Assembly: GCA_017311185.1 (NCBI GenBank)
Contig: JAESUZ010003089.1
Span: 434,001 to 498,000 of the forward strand
Source of the DNA: Proteles cristata cristata
Taxonomy: Eukaryota; Chordata; Mammalia; Carnivora; Hyaenidae
Direction: 5' to 3'
Length of the DNA: 64,000 bases
In this document: positions 12,312 through 24,745 of the stretch, one piece after another
Layout of the letters: each line of letters starts with the position of its first letter
Numbering within the stretch: the stretch's first letter is position 1
The notes under the pieces: generated by a model
Told to the model about the DNA's origin: nothing
Databases searched by the model: none
The model's input: only the letters and a program-made list of their open reading frames with translations
Translations under genes and position numbers: made by a program

Positions 12312-14550
12312 CCAATTTTTTTATTTTAAAAAATTTTAATGTGTATTTATTTTTTTATAACAAATAGTTTATTGTCAAGTTGGTTTCCATATAACACCCA
12401 TTGCTCATCCCCACAAGTGCCCTCCTCCATGCCCATCTCCTCCCTCCCCCCCACACCCATCAGTCCTCAGCTTGTTCTCAGCTTTCAAGAGTCTCTCATG
12501 GTTTGCCTCTCTCCCTCTCCCCCACTATTTCCCCTTCTTCTCCCCCATGGTCCTCCGTTAAGTTCCTACTAATCCTCCTATATGTGCAAACATATGATAT
12601 TTGTCCTTCTCTGCCTGACTTATTTCGCTCAGCATAACACCCTCAAGGTCCATCCATGTTGCTACACGTGGCCAGATTTCATTGTTTCTCATTGCCATGT
12701 AGTATTCCATGGTATAGATAAACCACATCTTCTTGATCCATTCGTCCGTTGATGGACACTTAGGCTCTTTCCATGTTTCGGCTATTGTGGAGAGTGCTGC
12801 TATGAACATTGGGGTCCATGTGCCCCTGTGCATCAGCACTCCTGTGTCCCTTGGGTAAATTCCTAGCAGTGCTATTGCTGGATCATAGGGGAGTTCTAGT
12901 GTTAATTTTTTGAGGAACCTGCACACTGTTTTCCAGAGGGGCTGTACCCGTTTACCTTCCCACCAACAGTGGAGGAGGGGGCCCGTGTCTCCACATCCTC
13001 GCCAGCATCTAGAGTTCTCTGATTTGCTCATTTTAGCCACTCTGGCTGGTGTGAGGTGGTATCTCAGTGTGGTTTTGATTTGTATTTCCCTGATGAGGAG
13101 GGATGCTGAGCATCATTTCGTGTGTCTGTTGGCCATCTGGATGTCCTCTTTGGAGGTGTCTGTTCATATCTTCTGCCCATTTCTTCACTGGGTTGTTTGT
13201 TTTTTGGGTGTGGAGTTTGGTGAGTTCCTTATAGATTTAGGATATTAACCCTTTATCTGCTATGTCATTTGCAACTACCTTTTCCCATTCTGTCAGTTGT
13301 CTATTAGTTTTATGGACTGTCTCCTTTGTCTTGCAGAAGCTTTTAATCTTGATGAGGTCCCAATAGTTTATTTTTGCTCTTGATTCTTTTGCTTTGGGAT
13401 GTGTCAAGTGAGAAATTGCTGCGGTGGAGGTCAAGGAGGTTGTTTCCTGCTTTCTCCTCTAGGGTTTTGATGGTTTCCTGTCTCACATTCAAGTCCTTTA
13501 TCCATTTTGAGTTTATTTTTGTGTATGGTGTGAGAAAATGATCTAGTTTCATTCTTCTGCATGTTGCTGTCCAGTTCTCCCAACACCATCTGTTAAAGAG
13601 GCTGTCTTCTTTTCCATTGGATACCTTTTCCGGCTTTGTCAAAGATTAGTTGGCTGAATATTTTTGGGTCCAATTCTGAGTTCTCAATTCTATTCCATTG
13701 GTCTATGTGTCTGTTTTTGTGCCAATACCATACTGTCTTGATGATGACAGCTTTGTAGTAGAGGTTAAAGTCTGGGATGGTGATACCTCCCGTTTTGGTT
13801 TTATTTTTCAGTATTACTTTGGTTATTCAGGGTCTTTTGTGGTTCCATACAAATTTTTGGATAGTTTGTTCTAGTTTTGAGAAGTATGCTGGTGCAATTT
13901 TGATTGGGATTGCATTGAATGTGTAGATTGCTTTGGGTAGTAATGACATTTTAACTATATTTATTCTTCCAATCCTGAGCATGGAATGATTTTCCATTTC
14001 TTTGTGTCTTCTTCAATTTCCTTCATAAGTTTTCTATAGTTTTCATCATACAGATCTCTTATATACTTGGTTAGGTTTATTCCTAGGTACTTTATGGTTT
14101 TTTGTGCAATTGTGTATGGGATCAGTTCCTTGATTTCTCTTTCTGTTGCTTCATTGTTGGTGAATAAGAATGCAACTGATTTTTGCACGTTGATTTTGTA
14201 CCCTGCAACTTTGCTGAATTCTTGGATCAGTTCTAGTAGGCTTCTGGTGGAGTCTGTCGGGTTTTCTATGTAGAGTATCATGTCGTCTGCGAAGAGTGAA
14301 AAGTTTGACTTCCTCTTTGCCAATTCTGATGCCTTTGATTTCCTTTTGTTGTCTGATGGCTGATGCTAGGACTTCCAGCACTATGTTAAACAGCAGTGGT
14401 GAGAGTGGACATCCTGTCGTGTTCCTGATCTCAGGGGGAAAGCTCTCAGTTTTTCCCCATTGAGGATGATGTTAGCTGAAGGCTTCTCATAGATGGCTTT
14501 GATGATGTTTAAGTAGGTTCTTTCTATCCCGACTTTCTCTAGAGTCTTTT

Positions 14551-14780
14551 TTTTTTTAATGTTTTTATTTTTATTTCTAGAAGAGAGAGAGAGAGAGAGA
14601 GAGAGACAGTGTGAGCAGGGGAAGGTCAGAGAGAGAGGGAGTGACAGACTGAAACAGGCTCCAGGCTCTGAGCCGGCAGTCAGCACAGAGCCCGACGCGG
14701 GGCCGAACCCACGAACCGCGAGATCATGACCTAAGCGAAAGTCGGACGCTTAACCGACTAAGCCACGAGGGAGGCCCTCG
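14551..14780 (-). mobile_element. Feliform SINE with aberrant head junction
   Basis: Minus-strand SINE inserted in L1 copy D. Its last 14 or so bases do not read as the usual acccaggcgcccc. They form a perfect 8-bp inverted repeat, CACGAGGG-agg-CCCTCGTG (14764-14782). Short flanking similarity: agagtctttt at 14541 and tgagtcttta at 14781. Confidence 0.9.
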
Positions 14781-14806
14781 TGAGTCTTTATTAAGAAGGG
14801 ATGCTG

Positions 14807-15025
14807 GGGGCTCCTGGGTGGCTTAGTCGGTTAAGCGTCCGACTTTCACTTAGGTCATGATATCGCGGTTCGTGGGTTCGAGCCCCGCGTCGGGCTCTGT
14901 GCTGACTGCCGGCTCAGAGCCTGGAGCCTGTTTCAGTCTGTCACTTCCTCTCTCTCTGACCTTCCCCTGCTCACACTGTCTCTCTCTCTCTCCTAGAAAT
15001 AAATAAAAAAAAAAACATAAAAAAA
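14807..15025 (+). mobile_element. Feliform tRNA-Lys SINE with perfect TSD
   Basis: Plus-strand young-type copy with a perfect 14-bp duplication (aagaagggatgctg) at 14793-14806 and 15026-15039. It lies only about 26 bases from an oppositely oriented SINE. Confidence 0.96.
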
Positions 15026-16922
15026 AAGAAGGGATGCTGTATTTTGTCAAATGCTTTCTCTGCATCTATTGACAAGATCATATTGTTTTTATCCTTTCTT
15101 TTGTTAATGAGATGTATCACATTGATTGATTTGCGAATATTGAACCAGCCCTGTAACCCAGGAATGAATCCCACTTGATCTTGGTGGATAATTCTTTTGA
15201 TGTGCTGTTGGATTCGATTTGCAAGTATCTTGCTGAGGATTTTTGCATCCGTATTCATCAAGGATATTGGCCTGTAGTTCTCTTTTTTGCTGTATCTCTG
15301 TCTGGCTTGGGAATCAGAGTGATGCTGGCTTCATAAAATGAGTCTGGAAGTTTTCCTTCGATTTTTATTTTTTGGAATAGCTTGAGAAGAATTGGGATTA
15401 ATTCTGTTTAAATGTCTGGTAGAATTTCCCAGGGAAGCCATCAGGTCCAAGGCTCTAATTTGTTGGGAGATTTTTGATAACTGATTCGATTTCTTCACTC
15501 ATTATGGGTCTGTTCAGATTATCTATTTCTTCCCATGTGAATTTTGGTAGTGAGTGTGTGTTTAGGGATTTGTCCATTTCTTCTAAGTTTTCCAATTTGT
15601 TGGCATATAATTTTTCATAGTATTCCCTGATAACTGCTTGTATTTCTGAGGGGTTGGTGGTAATAAGTCCATTTTCATTCATGATTTTGTCTATTTGGGT
15701 GCTCTCTCTTTTCTTTTTGAGAAGCCCTGGCTAGAGGTTTGTTAATTTTGTTTATTTTTTCAAAAAAACAACTCTTGGTTTCATTGATCTGTTCAATTGT
15801 TTCTTCGGTCTCTGTGTTGTTTATTTCTGCTCTGGTTTTTACTATTTCTCTTCTTCTACTGGGTTTGGGATGCTCTTGTTGCTCTGCCTCTAGTTCCTTT
15901 AGACGAGCTGTTAGATTTTGGACTTGAGCTTTTTCTAATTTCTTGAAATAGGCCTGGAGAGCAATGTACTTTCCTCTTAGGACTGCCTTTGCCACATCCC
16001 ATAGAATTTGTATTGTTGTATTTTCATTTGTTTCCACATATTTTTTAATTTATCTCTAATTGCCTGATTGGCCCATTCATTCTTTAGTAGAGTGTTCTTT
16101 AACCGCCATGTTTTTGGAGGTTTTCCAGACTTCTTCCTGTGATTGATTTCAGGTTTCAAAGCATTATGATCTGAAAGTGTGCATGGTATGATCTCAATTC
16201 TTTTATATTTATTGAGGGCTGCTTTATTTCCCAGTATGTGATCTATCTTAGAAAATGTGCCATGCTCACTTGAGAAGAAAGTGAATTCCCTGGCCTCAGG
16301 ATGTAGAGTTCTGAATATATCTGTCAGATCCATCTGGTCCAATGTGTCATTCAAGTCTATTGTTTCTTTAGTGATTTTCTGTCTGGTTGATCTATCCATT
16401 GCTGTTAAGTGGAGTATTAAGTCCCCTACTATTAGCACATTCTTATCTATAAGATTGTTTCTGTTTGTGATTAATTGTTTTAAATATTTAGGTGCTCCCA
16501 TATTCAGTGCATAGACATTTATAATTGTTAGTTCTTCTTGATGGATAGATCCTGTAATTATTATATAATGCCCTTCTTCATCCCTTGTTATTGTCTTTAA
16601 TTTAAAGTCCAGTTTGTCTGATATAAGTATAGCTACTCCAGCTTTCTTTTGACTTCCCGTAGCATGATGGTATTTTTCTCCATCCCCTTACTTTTAATCT
16701 GAAGGTATCTTCCAATTTAAAATGCGTTTCTTGTAGACAGCAAATAGATGGATTTTGGGTTTTTTATCCATTCTGCTACCCTATGTCTTTTGATTGGAGC
16801 ATTCAGCCCATTTACATTCAGTATTATTACTGAAATATGTGGGTTTAGAGTCATTGTGTCCTTTGTGGGATTCATGTTTCTGGTGGTGTCTCTAGTATCT
16901 TGTGTTCCCTACAACATTTCCC

Positions 16923-17816
16923 TCAGAGAGTCCCCTTCAGGATTTCTTGTAGGGCTGGTTTAGTGGTGACAGATTCTTTCAGTTTTTGTTTATTTGTAAA
17001 GACTTTTATCTCTCCTTCTATTCTGAATGACAGGCTTGCTGGATAGAGGATTCTTGGCTGCATATTTTTTCCATTCATCACATTGAAGATCTCCTGCCAT
17101 TCCTTTCTGGCCTGCCAAGTTTCAGTAGATAGGTCTGTCACCACTCTGATAGGTTTCCCTTTGTATGTTAGGGCCCTTTTCCCCCTAGCTGCTTTCAAAA
17201 TTCTCTCTTTGTCCTTATATTTTGCCAGTTTCACTAAGATATGTCGTGCAGATGATCGATTCAAGTTACATCTGAGGGGAGTTCTCCGTGCCTCTTGAAT
17301 TTCAACTTCTACTTCCCTCTCCAGGTTAGGGAAGTTCTCTGCTATAATTTGTTCCAGGACTCCTTCAGCACCTTTTCCTCTCTCTTCCTCTGCGGGAATT
17401 CCTATGATACGGATATTGTTCCATTTGATTGTATCGCTGAGCTCTCGAACTCTTCTTTCATGTTTCTGGATCAGTTTATCTCTCTTTTTCTCAGTTTCTT
17501 CTTTTTCTATAATATTGTCTTCTGAATCACTTATTCTCCTTTCTGCCTCTTCAAACTGTGCATTGGATGCCTCCAGTTTATTATGTATCTCATTTATCCC
17601 ACTTTTTAATTCACCATAACTATTTTTAAGCTCTATATTGTTTGTAGCCATAGTTTCTCTGATGTCTTCCATGCTTTTTTTTAAGCCCAGAGATTAATTT
17701 TATGATTATTGTTCTAAATTCTTGTTCAGTTATGTTCTTATATCTGTTTTGAGCAGTTCTCTAGCTGTCATTTCTTCCTGGAGTTTCTTTGGAGGAGAGT
17801 TCTTCCGTTTCGTCAT
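16923..17816 (-). pseudogene. L1 ORF1 (RNA-binding chaperone), broken
   Basis: The start is ATG at 17816 (MTKRKNSPPKKLQEEM). An in-frame stop and a frameshift follow within about 50 codons. The long remaining frame, 17672-16923 (249 codons), holds the coiled coil and the RRM/C-terminal domain, with 'IRIIGIPAEEE', 'ARHILVKLAKYKDKE' and 'QPRILYPASLSF'. An intact L1 ORF1 protein is about 330-340 residues, so the N-terminal third is detached here. Confidence 0.9.
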
Positions 17817-17819
17817 TTT

Positions 17820-19210
17820 GGTTAGCTTTCTATCTCTTGTTAATTTTAAAAGCTTGTTGTACACACGGCCCCTGCGAGTTCTGCTGCATTAGAGAGGGCT
17901 CTTCGACTGTTCAGGGCCTGTCTGTTCAGGAAGTGTTCTCTGGATGGTGTCTCTTGATTTCTCTTGTTGAGCGTTTGGTTATTTTGTTTCCCTACTCGTA
18001 GAGGTATTTGGGACTCTCCACCGTGTGTAGTTTGGCTTGTTTCCTGAGGCAGCCCTGGAAAAAGAAAAGAGACACCACAGAGGGACCACAGGTACACAAA
18101 CACACAGACAAAACCAATAAACACGCAAACCCAGGTAAAAACACCTACAACAACAACAACACAGCTCTCTGGAGGGGATGGGCGTGGCTTGGTGTAGGCG
18201 GGGCTTGTCTCCACTGTGTCCGCTGGCCTCCCTGAGGTCCCCTCTTGGTGGTTGTGGGGAGAAGAATGGCGTCGCCCCAGTCCCTTCTCAACCAAGCGTT
18301 GCAAATCATTTCTTCGGTCCGATCTCCCTGTGCTGAGAGTGTAGCCACGGTGGGCTGAGTCCTGTGCCCCGCGCCCCGCCTGTTTCCAGGTCCCCATCCA
18401 CAGGCTTTGTTACACCGCCCTGACCTGTCCCGCGTGCTTCCCTGTTGCCTGGGGGCTGGGTGGGGGGTGGGGGAAGTGTCGCAGCCTCAGATCAGCCGGG
18501 TCAAGCAGGGATACAACCCGAGTGCGTTCGGGGAACGTAGTAACTTCAGGTCCGTAGAGTCTGTGTCGCTGCAGCGCGCCGCCGCTTCAGCGGGCCACTG
18601 TCGCGCACTGCTGCTGCTTTACTGGGCGCTGGCACCGCTACACCAGGTCGCCACCGCCTCCGCTGCTTCGGGGGCCGCTGTCGCGCACACCGCTGCCGCT
18701 TCACCCGGCGCCGCCGGGACCACCTCTGCAGGCGTTGCTGCCGGCTCACCGGCCGCTGCCGCCTTGGATGGTGCCAGGCGCGCGGCAGTTTAGTCTTCTG
18801 GGACCAGGGCACCGAGTTTAAAGTCAGCGCCCCAGCCAGAGCTAAAAAACAGTGTCTTTCCAAGCCAAGGTTTTTTTCTCTTCTCCAGGGACGGTTCTAT
18901 GAGCAATCTCAGCTTTTCTTTCCTTTCCCCTGGACTCTCGGCAGCTCACCCCCGCTGGACGGTCTATCCCTCCCCGCAGCTGCACGCAGGCCGGGCTCCC
19001 TCCCCTCCCTCCATGTCTCTGGGTCCCATCCCGTTTTTATCTTCCCCAGTTCGCACTCACGCACTTATGAGGTTTCCTTCCCCGTGTCCTCTGTCTCTTT
19101 CTCTTCCCAAACTCCTGTGGCTCAGTGTCCTACGACTTCAGGCCTTCTCTGTTTGAGAGACAGGCGCAGGCGAAACGTACGGTGCTTCCTACTTCGCCAT
19201 CTTGCCACCC
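17820..19210 (-). promoter_or_regulatory. L1 5' UTR / internal promoter region
   Basis: GC- and CpG-rich sequence upstream of ORF1 in L1 copy D, with the densest CpG at about 18550-18780. It is the usual place for the L1 internal promoter. Open frames here are compositional. Confidence 0.7.
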
Positions 19211-19734
19211 AAGCCCCAATTTTTTAAATCAGAATTTAAGCCACTTGTATTTAAAGTATTTACTGATAAGAAGGGACTTCCTTCTGTCATCGTGCTCCCT
19301 ATTTCTTGTATTCTGTATAGTTTTTTGTACCTTCTTTCTTGCATTCTTGTCTTCTTTTGTGTTTAGTTGATTTTTTGTAATGAAATTTACATTCCTTTCT
19401 CATTGCCCTTGTATGTATTCTATAGCAATTTTCTTTGTGGTGACCATGAGAGTGACCTTTAACATCCTAAAACTGTACCTCTCTAATTTGAATTTATGCC
19501 AATTTAACCTCAGTAACATACAAAAACCCTGCCCCTTTACAGATCCATCCCTACTCATTTTAGTTGTTGACATCGCAAACTTACATCTTTATAAAACATG
19601 TGCCCCCAAACATAAGCTAAAAATTCTTTTATATGTGTTAGTCTTCTAAATTATGTAGAAAAAAGTTTAGAGTTAAAAGCCAAGTTACAATAATACTAGA
19701 TTTTATATTTTTTTCTTTAAATGTATTAGTCTCT

Positions 19735-20022
19735 GCTGAGTGAAATAAGTCAGGCAGAGAAAGACAAATATCATATGTGTGCACGTATAGGAGGATTAGG
19801 AGGAGCTTAGCAGAGGACCAATGGAGAGAAGAAGGGCGGAAATGGTGGGGAAAGGGGGAGAGGCAAACCATGAGAGACTCTTGAATGCTGACAAAAACTG
19901 AGGACTGATGGATGGGGGGGAGGGATGGGCATAGAGGAGGACACTTATGGGGATGAGCACTGGGTGTTATGTGGAAACTAATTTGACAATAAACTATTTG
20001 TAAAAAATAAAAAATAAAAAAT
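19735..20022 (+). mobile_element. 5'-truncated young L1 3' end with TSD
   Basis: A 288-bp plus-strand fragment with the L1 ORF2 end and 3' UTR and an A-rich tail. It resembles the 3' end of copy D. A perfect 16-bp duplication (aaatgtattagtctct) flanks it at 19719-19734 and 20023-20038, so it is an independent retrotransposition event. Confidence 0.93.
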
Positions 20023-20622
20023 AAATGTATTAGTCTCTTAAATCACGTAGAAAGCAAAGTTAAAGTACAGTTTAAAGTACTATTACAAATTATTGTTACA
20101 ATAATATTTGCTTTTATAATTGCCAAAACATTTATCTATATTGAGATCATTTCTCCATACAGCTTTGATTACTGTCTAGTGTTCTTTCATTTCACCCACC
20201 AGGATTCTTTTGAATCTCTCTTGCAAGGCAGAGCTAGAGTGCACAAACCCTCAACTTTTGTTTATCAGATAATGTCTTAATTTTCCCCTCATGCCTGAAG
20301 GAAAGTTTTGTCAAATATAGGATCCTTGATTGACAATTTTTTTCTTTAGCACTTTGTCCTGGCCTCCGTTTATGATGAGATATCAGCTAATGATCTTCTC
20401 AAGGATCCTCTATATTGGATGATTCACTACTCTTTGCTACATTTAAGATTCTCCCTCTCTTTGTTTTTTTAAAAGTTTCATTTTAAGCTGTCTTGATGGG
20501 GTCTCACTGAGTTTAACTTCTTTGGAGTTCATTCAGCTTCTTGGATGCGGATATTCATGCTTTCCATCCAAAGTTAGGAACTTTTCAGCCACTATTTCTT
20601 CAAATATTCTCTCTGTCCCTTT

Positions 20623-20711
20623 ACCTCCTCCTCCTCCTCCTCCTCCTCCTCTTCCTCTTCCTCTTCTTCTTCTTCTTCTTCTTCTTCTTCTTCTTCTTCT
20701 TCTTCTTCTTT
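20623..20711 (+). repeat. (CCT)n / (CTT)n microsatellite
   Basis: An uninterrupted pyrimidine tract on the plus strand: about eight CCT-type units, a short cctctt mix, then about fifteen CTT units. Confidence 0.97.
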
Positions 20712-20945
20712 GAGACTCCCATGAGGTACACGTTGGTCTGCTTGGTGATCTCCCATAAAACCCCTAGGCTCTGTTTGTTTTTATTCTATTATTTTTCTTT
20801 CTTTTCCTTAGCCTCAGTAATTTCCATTGTCTTATCTTCAAGTTTATGGATTATTTTTCTGCCTGCTCCACTTTATTTGAATCCATCTAGTGAATTTTTC
20901 TTCCCAGTTATTGTACTTTTCAGCTCCAGAATTTCAACTTTTTTT

Positions 20946-21151
20946 TTTAAATGTTTTATTTATTTCTAGAGAGAGAGAGACAGCGTGAGCAGGGGAGGGT
21001 CAGAGAGAGAGGGAGTCACAGACTCTGAAACAGGCTCCAGGCTCTGAGCTGGCAGTCAGCACAGAGCCCGACGCGGGGCTCGAAACACGAACCGCGAGAT
21101 CATGACCTAAGCGAAAGTCGGACGCTTAACCGACTAAGCCACCCAGGCGCC
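20946..21151 (-). mobile_element. Feliform tRNA-Lys SINE with TSD
   Basis: Minus-strand young-type copy flanked by ccagaatttcaacttttt at 20928-20945 and 21152-21169. Confidence 0.96.
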
Positions 21152-21481
21152 CCAGAATTTCAACTTTTTAACATTTATATATTTTACTGATATTTCCATT
21201 TTGTTCATATTGATTCTCACAATTTCCTCCAGTTATTTGAGCATCTTTAACACAGGTGTTTTAAAGTGTTCATCTAACATACATGCCGTTAGGTCCTTTT
21301 CAGTTTCCTTTGATTATTCTTTTCCTTTGAATGAACCATTCTTTCCTGTTTGCCTGGTGGCTTTTGTTGAACACTGAACATTGAAATCAGATAGTGCAGT
21401 AACTCTGGAAATCAGATTCTACCCTTCCCTAAGGTTTGTTGCATTTTGTTTTTCTTTTCTTTTACTTTATTTTCTTAATGT

Positions 21482-21646
21482 TGATTTTTTTCTGAGAGAG
21501 AGAGAGAGAGCACAAGCAGGGGAGGGGCAGAGAGAGGGGGATGGAAGATCTGAAACAGGCTCTGCATGACAGCAGTGAGCCCGATGTCGGGTTTGAACTC
21601 AAGACCCATGAAGTCAGACACTCAACCGACTGAGCCACCCAGGTGC
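21482..21646 (-). mobile_element. Diverged carnivore SINE
   Basis: Shorter, more diverged minus-strand copy ('actgagccacccaggtgcc' head). A (TTTTA)n tract follows at 21647-21680. Confidence 0.85.
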
Positions 21647-22525
21647 CTATTTTATTTTATTTTATTTTATTTTTTATCCTATATTATTTCATTTCATTTT
21701 TATTGTGCAGGCTGTATCTGTGCTGAAGACCAGCCTGAACTATAACATTAAGGCCTTCTCAAGTGTTTTTGAGCCTTTCCCTGGCACACGTGGCTGTTTT
21801 CTAACTTTCCCCATACTTGCAGTTTTTTTGAACGTACTGCTCTGTAATGTCTCTCTCCTGAAAGAAGAAAACGTGAATAAACGGCGTGGGGCAGCCATCA
21901 GTATTTTCAATCTCCTGGAATCCATTTATTTCATCTGGAGGAGAAGGGCTTATAACGAAGGGAGGTGCAACAACAGCCCCTGTCTCTTGAACCTCTGCGA
22001 TTGGAGGCAGCGATCCTCAATCAGAGCATGCTCCCCCGCATGTGCAACGGGGCGCCCACAACCAAGGTGCAAGGGGCTCCAGGAGCATGTGGGCAGGTGC
22101 TTGTTCTGAGATAAGTGCGGGATGGATAGCGGCTACCATGCTAAGAGCGCGAATAGACCTAAATCTATTACACCTCGCTATCCACGTCTTTCCCTGGAAG
22201 TTTCAAACCCACAACAGATTCCAGATTTCCAAACTGGCTCCATAAGGTTGGTTCTGCCGGAGCAATCGCTGTCCAGGTGGTGAGACACTAGGCTCCTTGC
22301 CCCGCCCACTTCTTCCCAGCATCCTCCTCCAAGGTGTCCATTTTTAAACTCTGTTCCCCTTTCTCTCCCATTTTGGAAGATATATATTCCATCTTTACCA
22401 TCTTGGTCACTATCTTAGACATTCTAAAAAGAATTTTGTAACTTAAGGTACGAAATTATTAAACAGCATCTCCAAAAAAAAAAAATGCAGACACTTTAGA
22501 GCATATCTTTGTAACTTTATAGCTT

Positions 22526-22781
22526 TTTTTTTTTTAAGAGAACCACTTATTAATGTTTATTTTGGGAGAAAGAGAGAGAAAAAGAGAGCAAAATAGCACA
22601 GGCACATGTGCTCACGCGAGCAGCAAGGCACACAGAGAGAGGGAAGAGAAGGAATCCCAAGCAGACTCAACATTGTCAGCGCAGAGCCTGATGTGGTGCT
22701 CGAACTCACAAACCATGAGATCATGATCCGAGCCGAAATCAAGAGTCAGATGCTCAACCAACTGAGCCACCCTGGCGCCCT
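22526..22781 (-). mobile_element. Older carnivore SINE
   Basis: Minus-strand copy with many changes and an expanded purine-rich region. The head ends 'gagccaccctggcgccct'. Confidence 0.85.
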
Positions 22782-22784
22782 GGA

Positions 22785-24599
22785 GCTCTTCTTACCTAAA
22801 GTTCCATTTTTGTCTCTTTAACACCCTACAGATGTGATTGGATGTTTGTTTCCATTGAGTCACATGTTTTCTATTTCCTGTGTTCACCATACTTTGCTGT
22901 ATTTAAAACTCTCCAAGATCAACTCCATTTTTCCTAAAGATCATTCTTTAAAATTTCTGTGGGTCAGGTTCTGTTAGTAGAGATCAGTCTCAAAATTGTT
23001 GGTCTGAAATGCTTATTTTAGCCAGGGTCTTCAATGATCATTTTGTAGAGTGTTTTTTCCACTTAGGGAGTGCTTTTATTTTAGCCTTTTGAAGATGGTA
23101 GAAGGGGCAGATGATGTTAGCTGTCCATCAATCACATGTCCTCTGCTTCCTGGACACACACACACACAGGCTACACTTCCCAGCCTACCTTGCAGCTGTT
23201 GTACTCATGCGTCTTCAGTTTTAGTCAATGGAATTGCCACAAATGTCCTGTGTGCCTCCACTGGCCCTACGCCATGGGGACATCTCACACACGATTCTCC
23301 ACTTCTTACCCTCTTCCGGCAGCTTGCCCCGGGCGGCACATGTTGAATCTACTGCTAGCAGTAGAGCTACTTGCTTCTAGGAATTCTCATTTTACACTGT
23401 TGGGAAGAGTATCTTTCTTCTGTGTTGGAGCCATACTCTCCATTTAGTATTTTGTCCAGGGGTGAACGTGAACTAACACATGGGTCTAGTATCATCTGGC
23501 TTGTGTTGTTGACAACGAAAGGTGGCCTCTGTGTGATCCTACTGAATCTCTGGGGATCGAAGATCACCTCTGGGTCTGCTGTGTTTTTGGTTTTACTACA
23601 GGAGGTGGATGTAGATGTCCCTTTTTAATTTTCCTGCTAGAAATTAGGTCTCTCTCACTCCCTCTTCTCTCAGCCCTCTCTTCTTCTCTGGCCATATATA
23701 TTTATGTCTCACACTGATTCTGTTTCTCTCCAGAACCAGATGTGAGAGGCCCAGCAGAGGCGAAACCACAGAGACGAAGTGCAGATCAGTGGCTGAGAGG
23801 TTTCCTTTGAGGAAACCTCAAAGGGTTTCCTTTGAGGGGTAAAATGGCTTGGAATTAAATAGTGGTGATGGCTGCACAAGATTGTGAATACAGTAAAAAC
23901 AACAACAATACTAAATTATACCATTTGAAATGATGGATTTCATGTCATGTGAATGTTATCTACTTGGAACTCATGTTTGATTTCAATGAGAGGGTGAGGA
24001 GGGCAGAGAAGGTCTCATTTCTGTTCCCCTCACGTGTCTTTCCTGCCAGCACCACGTGTGCGTGGAGGGACAGCCTCAGCACAGGACTCCCCCTGCTTCT
24101 GCTTCAACAGAAGTTCAAGGCCGTCTCCGGCGGCTCCCAGCCTCTCCCCGTTCGGATGTCGGCACCGGAGGAGACCTGCTGGCGCTGGTGTGAGGACAGG
24201 TCCCATTTGCAGGGAGGAGTGCGGTGCACGCACGACTTGTCCGGGTGGCCCACACAGGGTGCTGGGCCCAGGCCCTATTGTCAGGCCGTGACGTACACGT
24301 GCCACCTCTTCGCCCAGCTCCCTCTCAGGTCCATCGTCCCCACCTGAGAGCAGAAGCATGGAGTCTCAGGCGGCCCCGGGTGCCTGTGGTCCGAGAGTAG
24401 CAGGCACCTCTGTTTCAGCAATTTCGTACACTCACCCCCATAACTGTCTTGCCTTTCATTAACATACTCCATCTCTGTGTGCTAAAGCGATAGCACACTT
24501 CAGTCCCCCAGTGAGACGGTGTCTAAAGAGGAAGAAACAGGTCAAAAACTAAAACCACAAAGAAATCTCTAGATGAGCAGAACCCGAATAGTAATGCAC
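22785..24599. other. Unassigned DNA downstream of GML, with an L1 3'-UTR remnant
   Basis: About 23850-23965 resembles an L1 3' UTR on the plus strand ('ggtgatggctgcacaagattgtgaata'-type sequence). A short (CA)n lies near 23156. No gene was recognised in the rest. Confidence 0.45.
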
Positions 24600-24605
24600 T
24601 TTATT
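24600..24605 (-). terminator. GML polyadenylation signal
   Basis: AATAAA on the minus strand, about 140 bases after the GML stop codon. It is the first canonical signal in the 3' UTR. Confidence 0.8.
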
Positions 24606-24745
24606 TCTCTCTTGAAATAACTTGCAAACGGGCAGCTGGCCCACCGGGGCCCTGGGGGTCGGCGTCCCAGGCTCACAAGGGAGGGAAGGAGAGTGAACTT
24701 GCTCTGAGGAATGAGGGGAGAGATGAGACCCTCCAAGGGGGCTTC

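Larger units (their letters stand above)
12558..16870 (-). pseudogene. L1 ORF2 (endonuclease/reverse transcriptase), broken
   Basis: Fragments in several frames cover the L1 ORF2 protein: endonuclease pieces around 15977-16501 (with 'LILHLTAMDRS' and 'FTFFSSEHGTFS'), RT pieces around 14971-15261 ('[15 protein letters not shown]', '[11 protein letters not shown]') and 13961-14323 (catalytic 'FADD'), and the C-terminal end at 12558-13040 ('EYYMAMRNNEIW'). Two SINEs (14551-14780 and 14807-15025) split the RT region. It cannot encode an active protein. Confidence 0.9.
12323..19215 (-). mobile_element. Structurally full-length L1 LINE (copy D), ORFs disrupted
   Basis: A complete L1 read on the minus strand: 5' UTR (about 19210-17820, GC-rich, starting with a gggtggcaagatggc motif), ORF1 (17816-16923), ORF2 (about 16870-12558) and 3' UTR ending at about 12345. 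Flanking ccaatttttt at 12312 and 19216 is a plausible 10-bp target duplication. It is the least decayed L1 here. ORF1 is interrupted by a stop about 30 codons from its start. ORF2 is broken by stops, frameshifts and two SINEs. It is nested in copies B and C, so it is the later insertion. Confidence 0.9.
19227..22520 (-). mobile_element. L1 copy B, 5' portion (ORF1 and 5' UTR remnants)
   Basis: Minus-strand L1 sequence resumes after copy D: the ORF2 start and ORF1 remnants at 19227-21460, then probable 5' UTR from about 21680. The outer limit near 22500 is uncertain. It is interrupted by a truncated L1 (19735), a trinucleotide repeat (20623) and SINEs (20946, 21482). Confidence 0.65.

Noticed and set aside
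20541..20969. 142-codon hydrophobic protein with poly-Leu/Phe
   Set aside because: A translation of the (CCT)n/(CTT)n tract and flanking L1.
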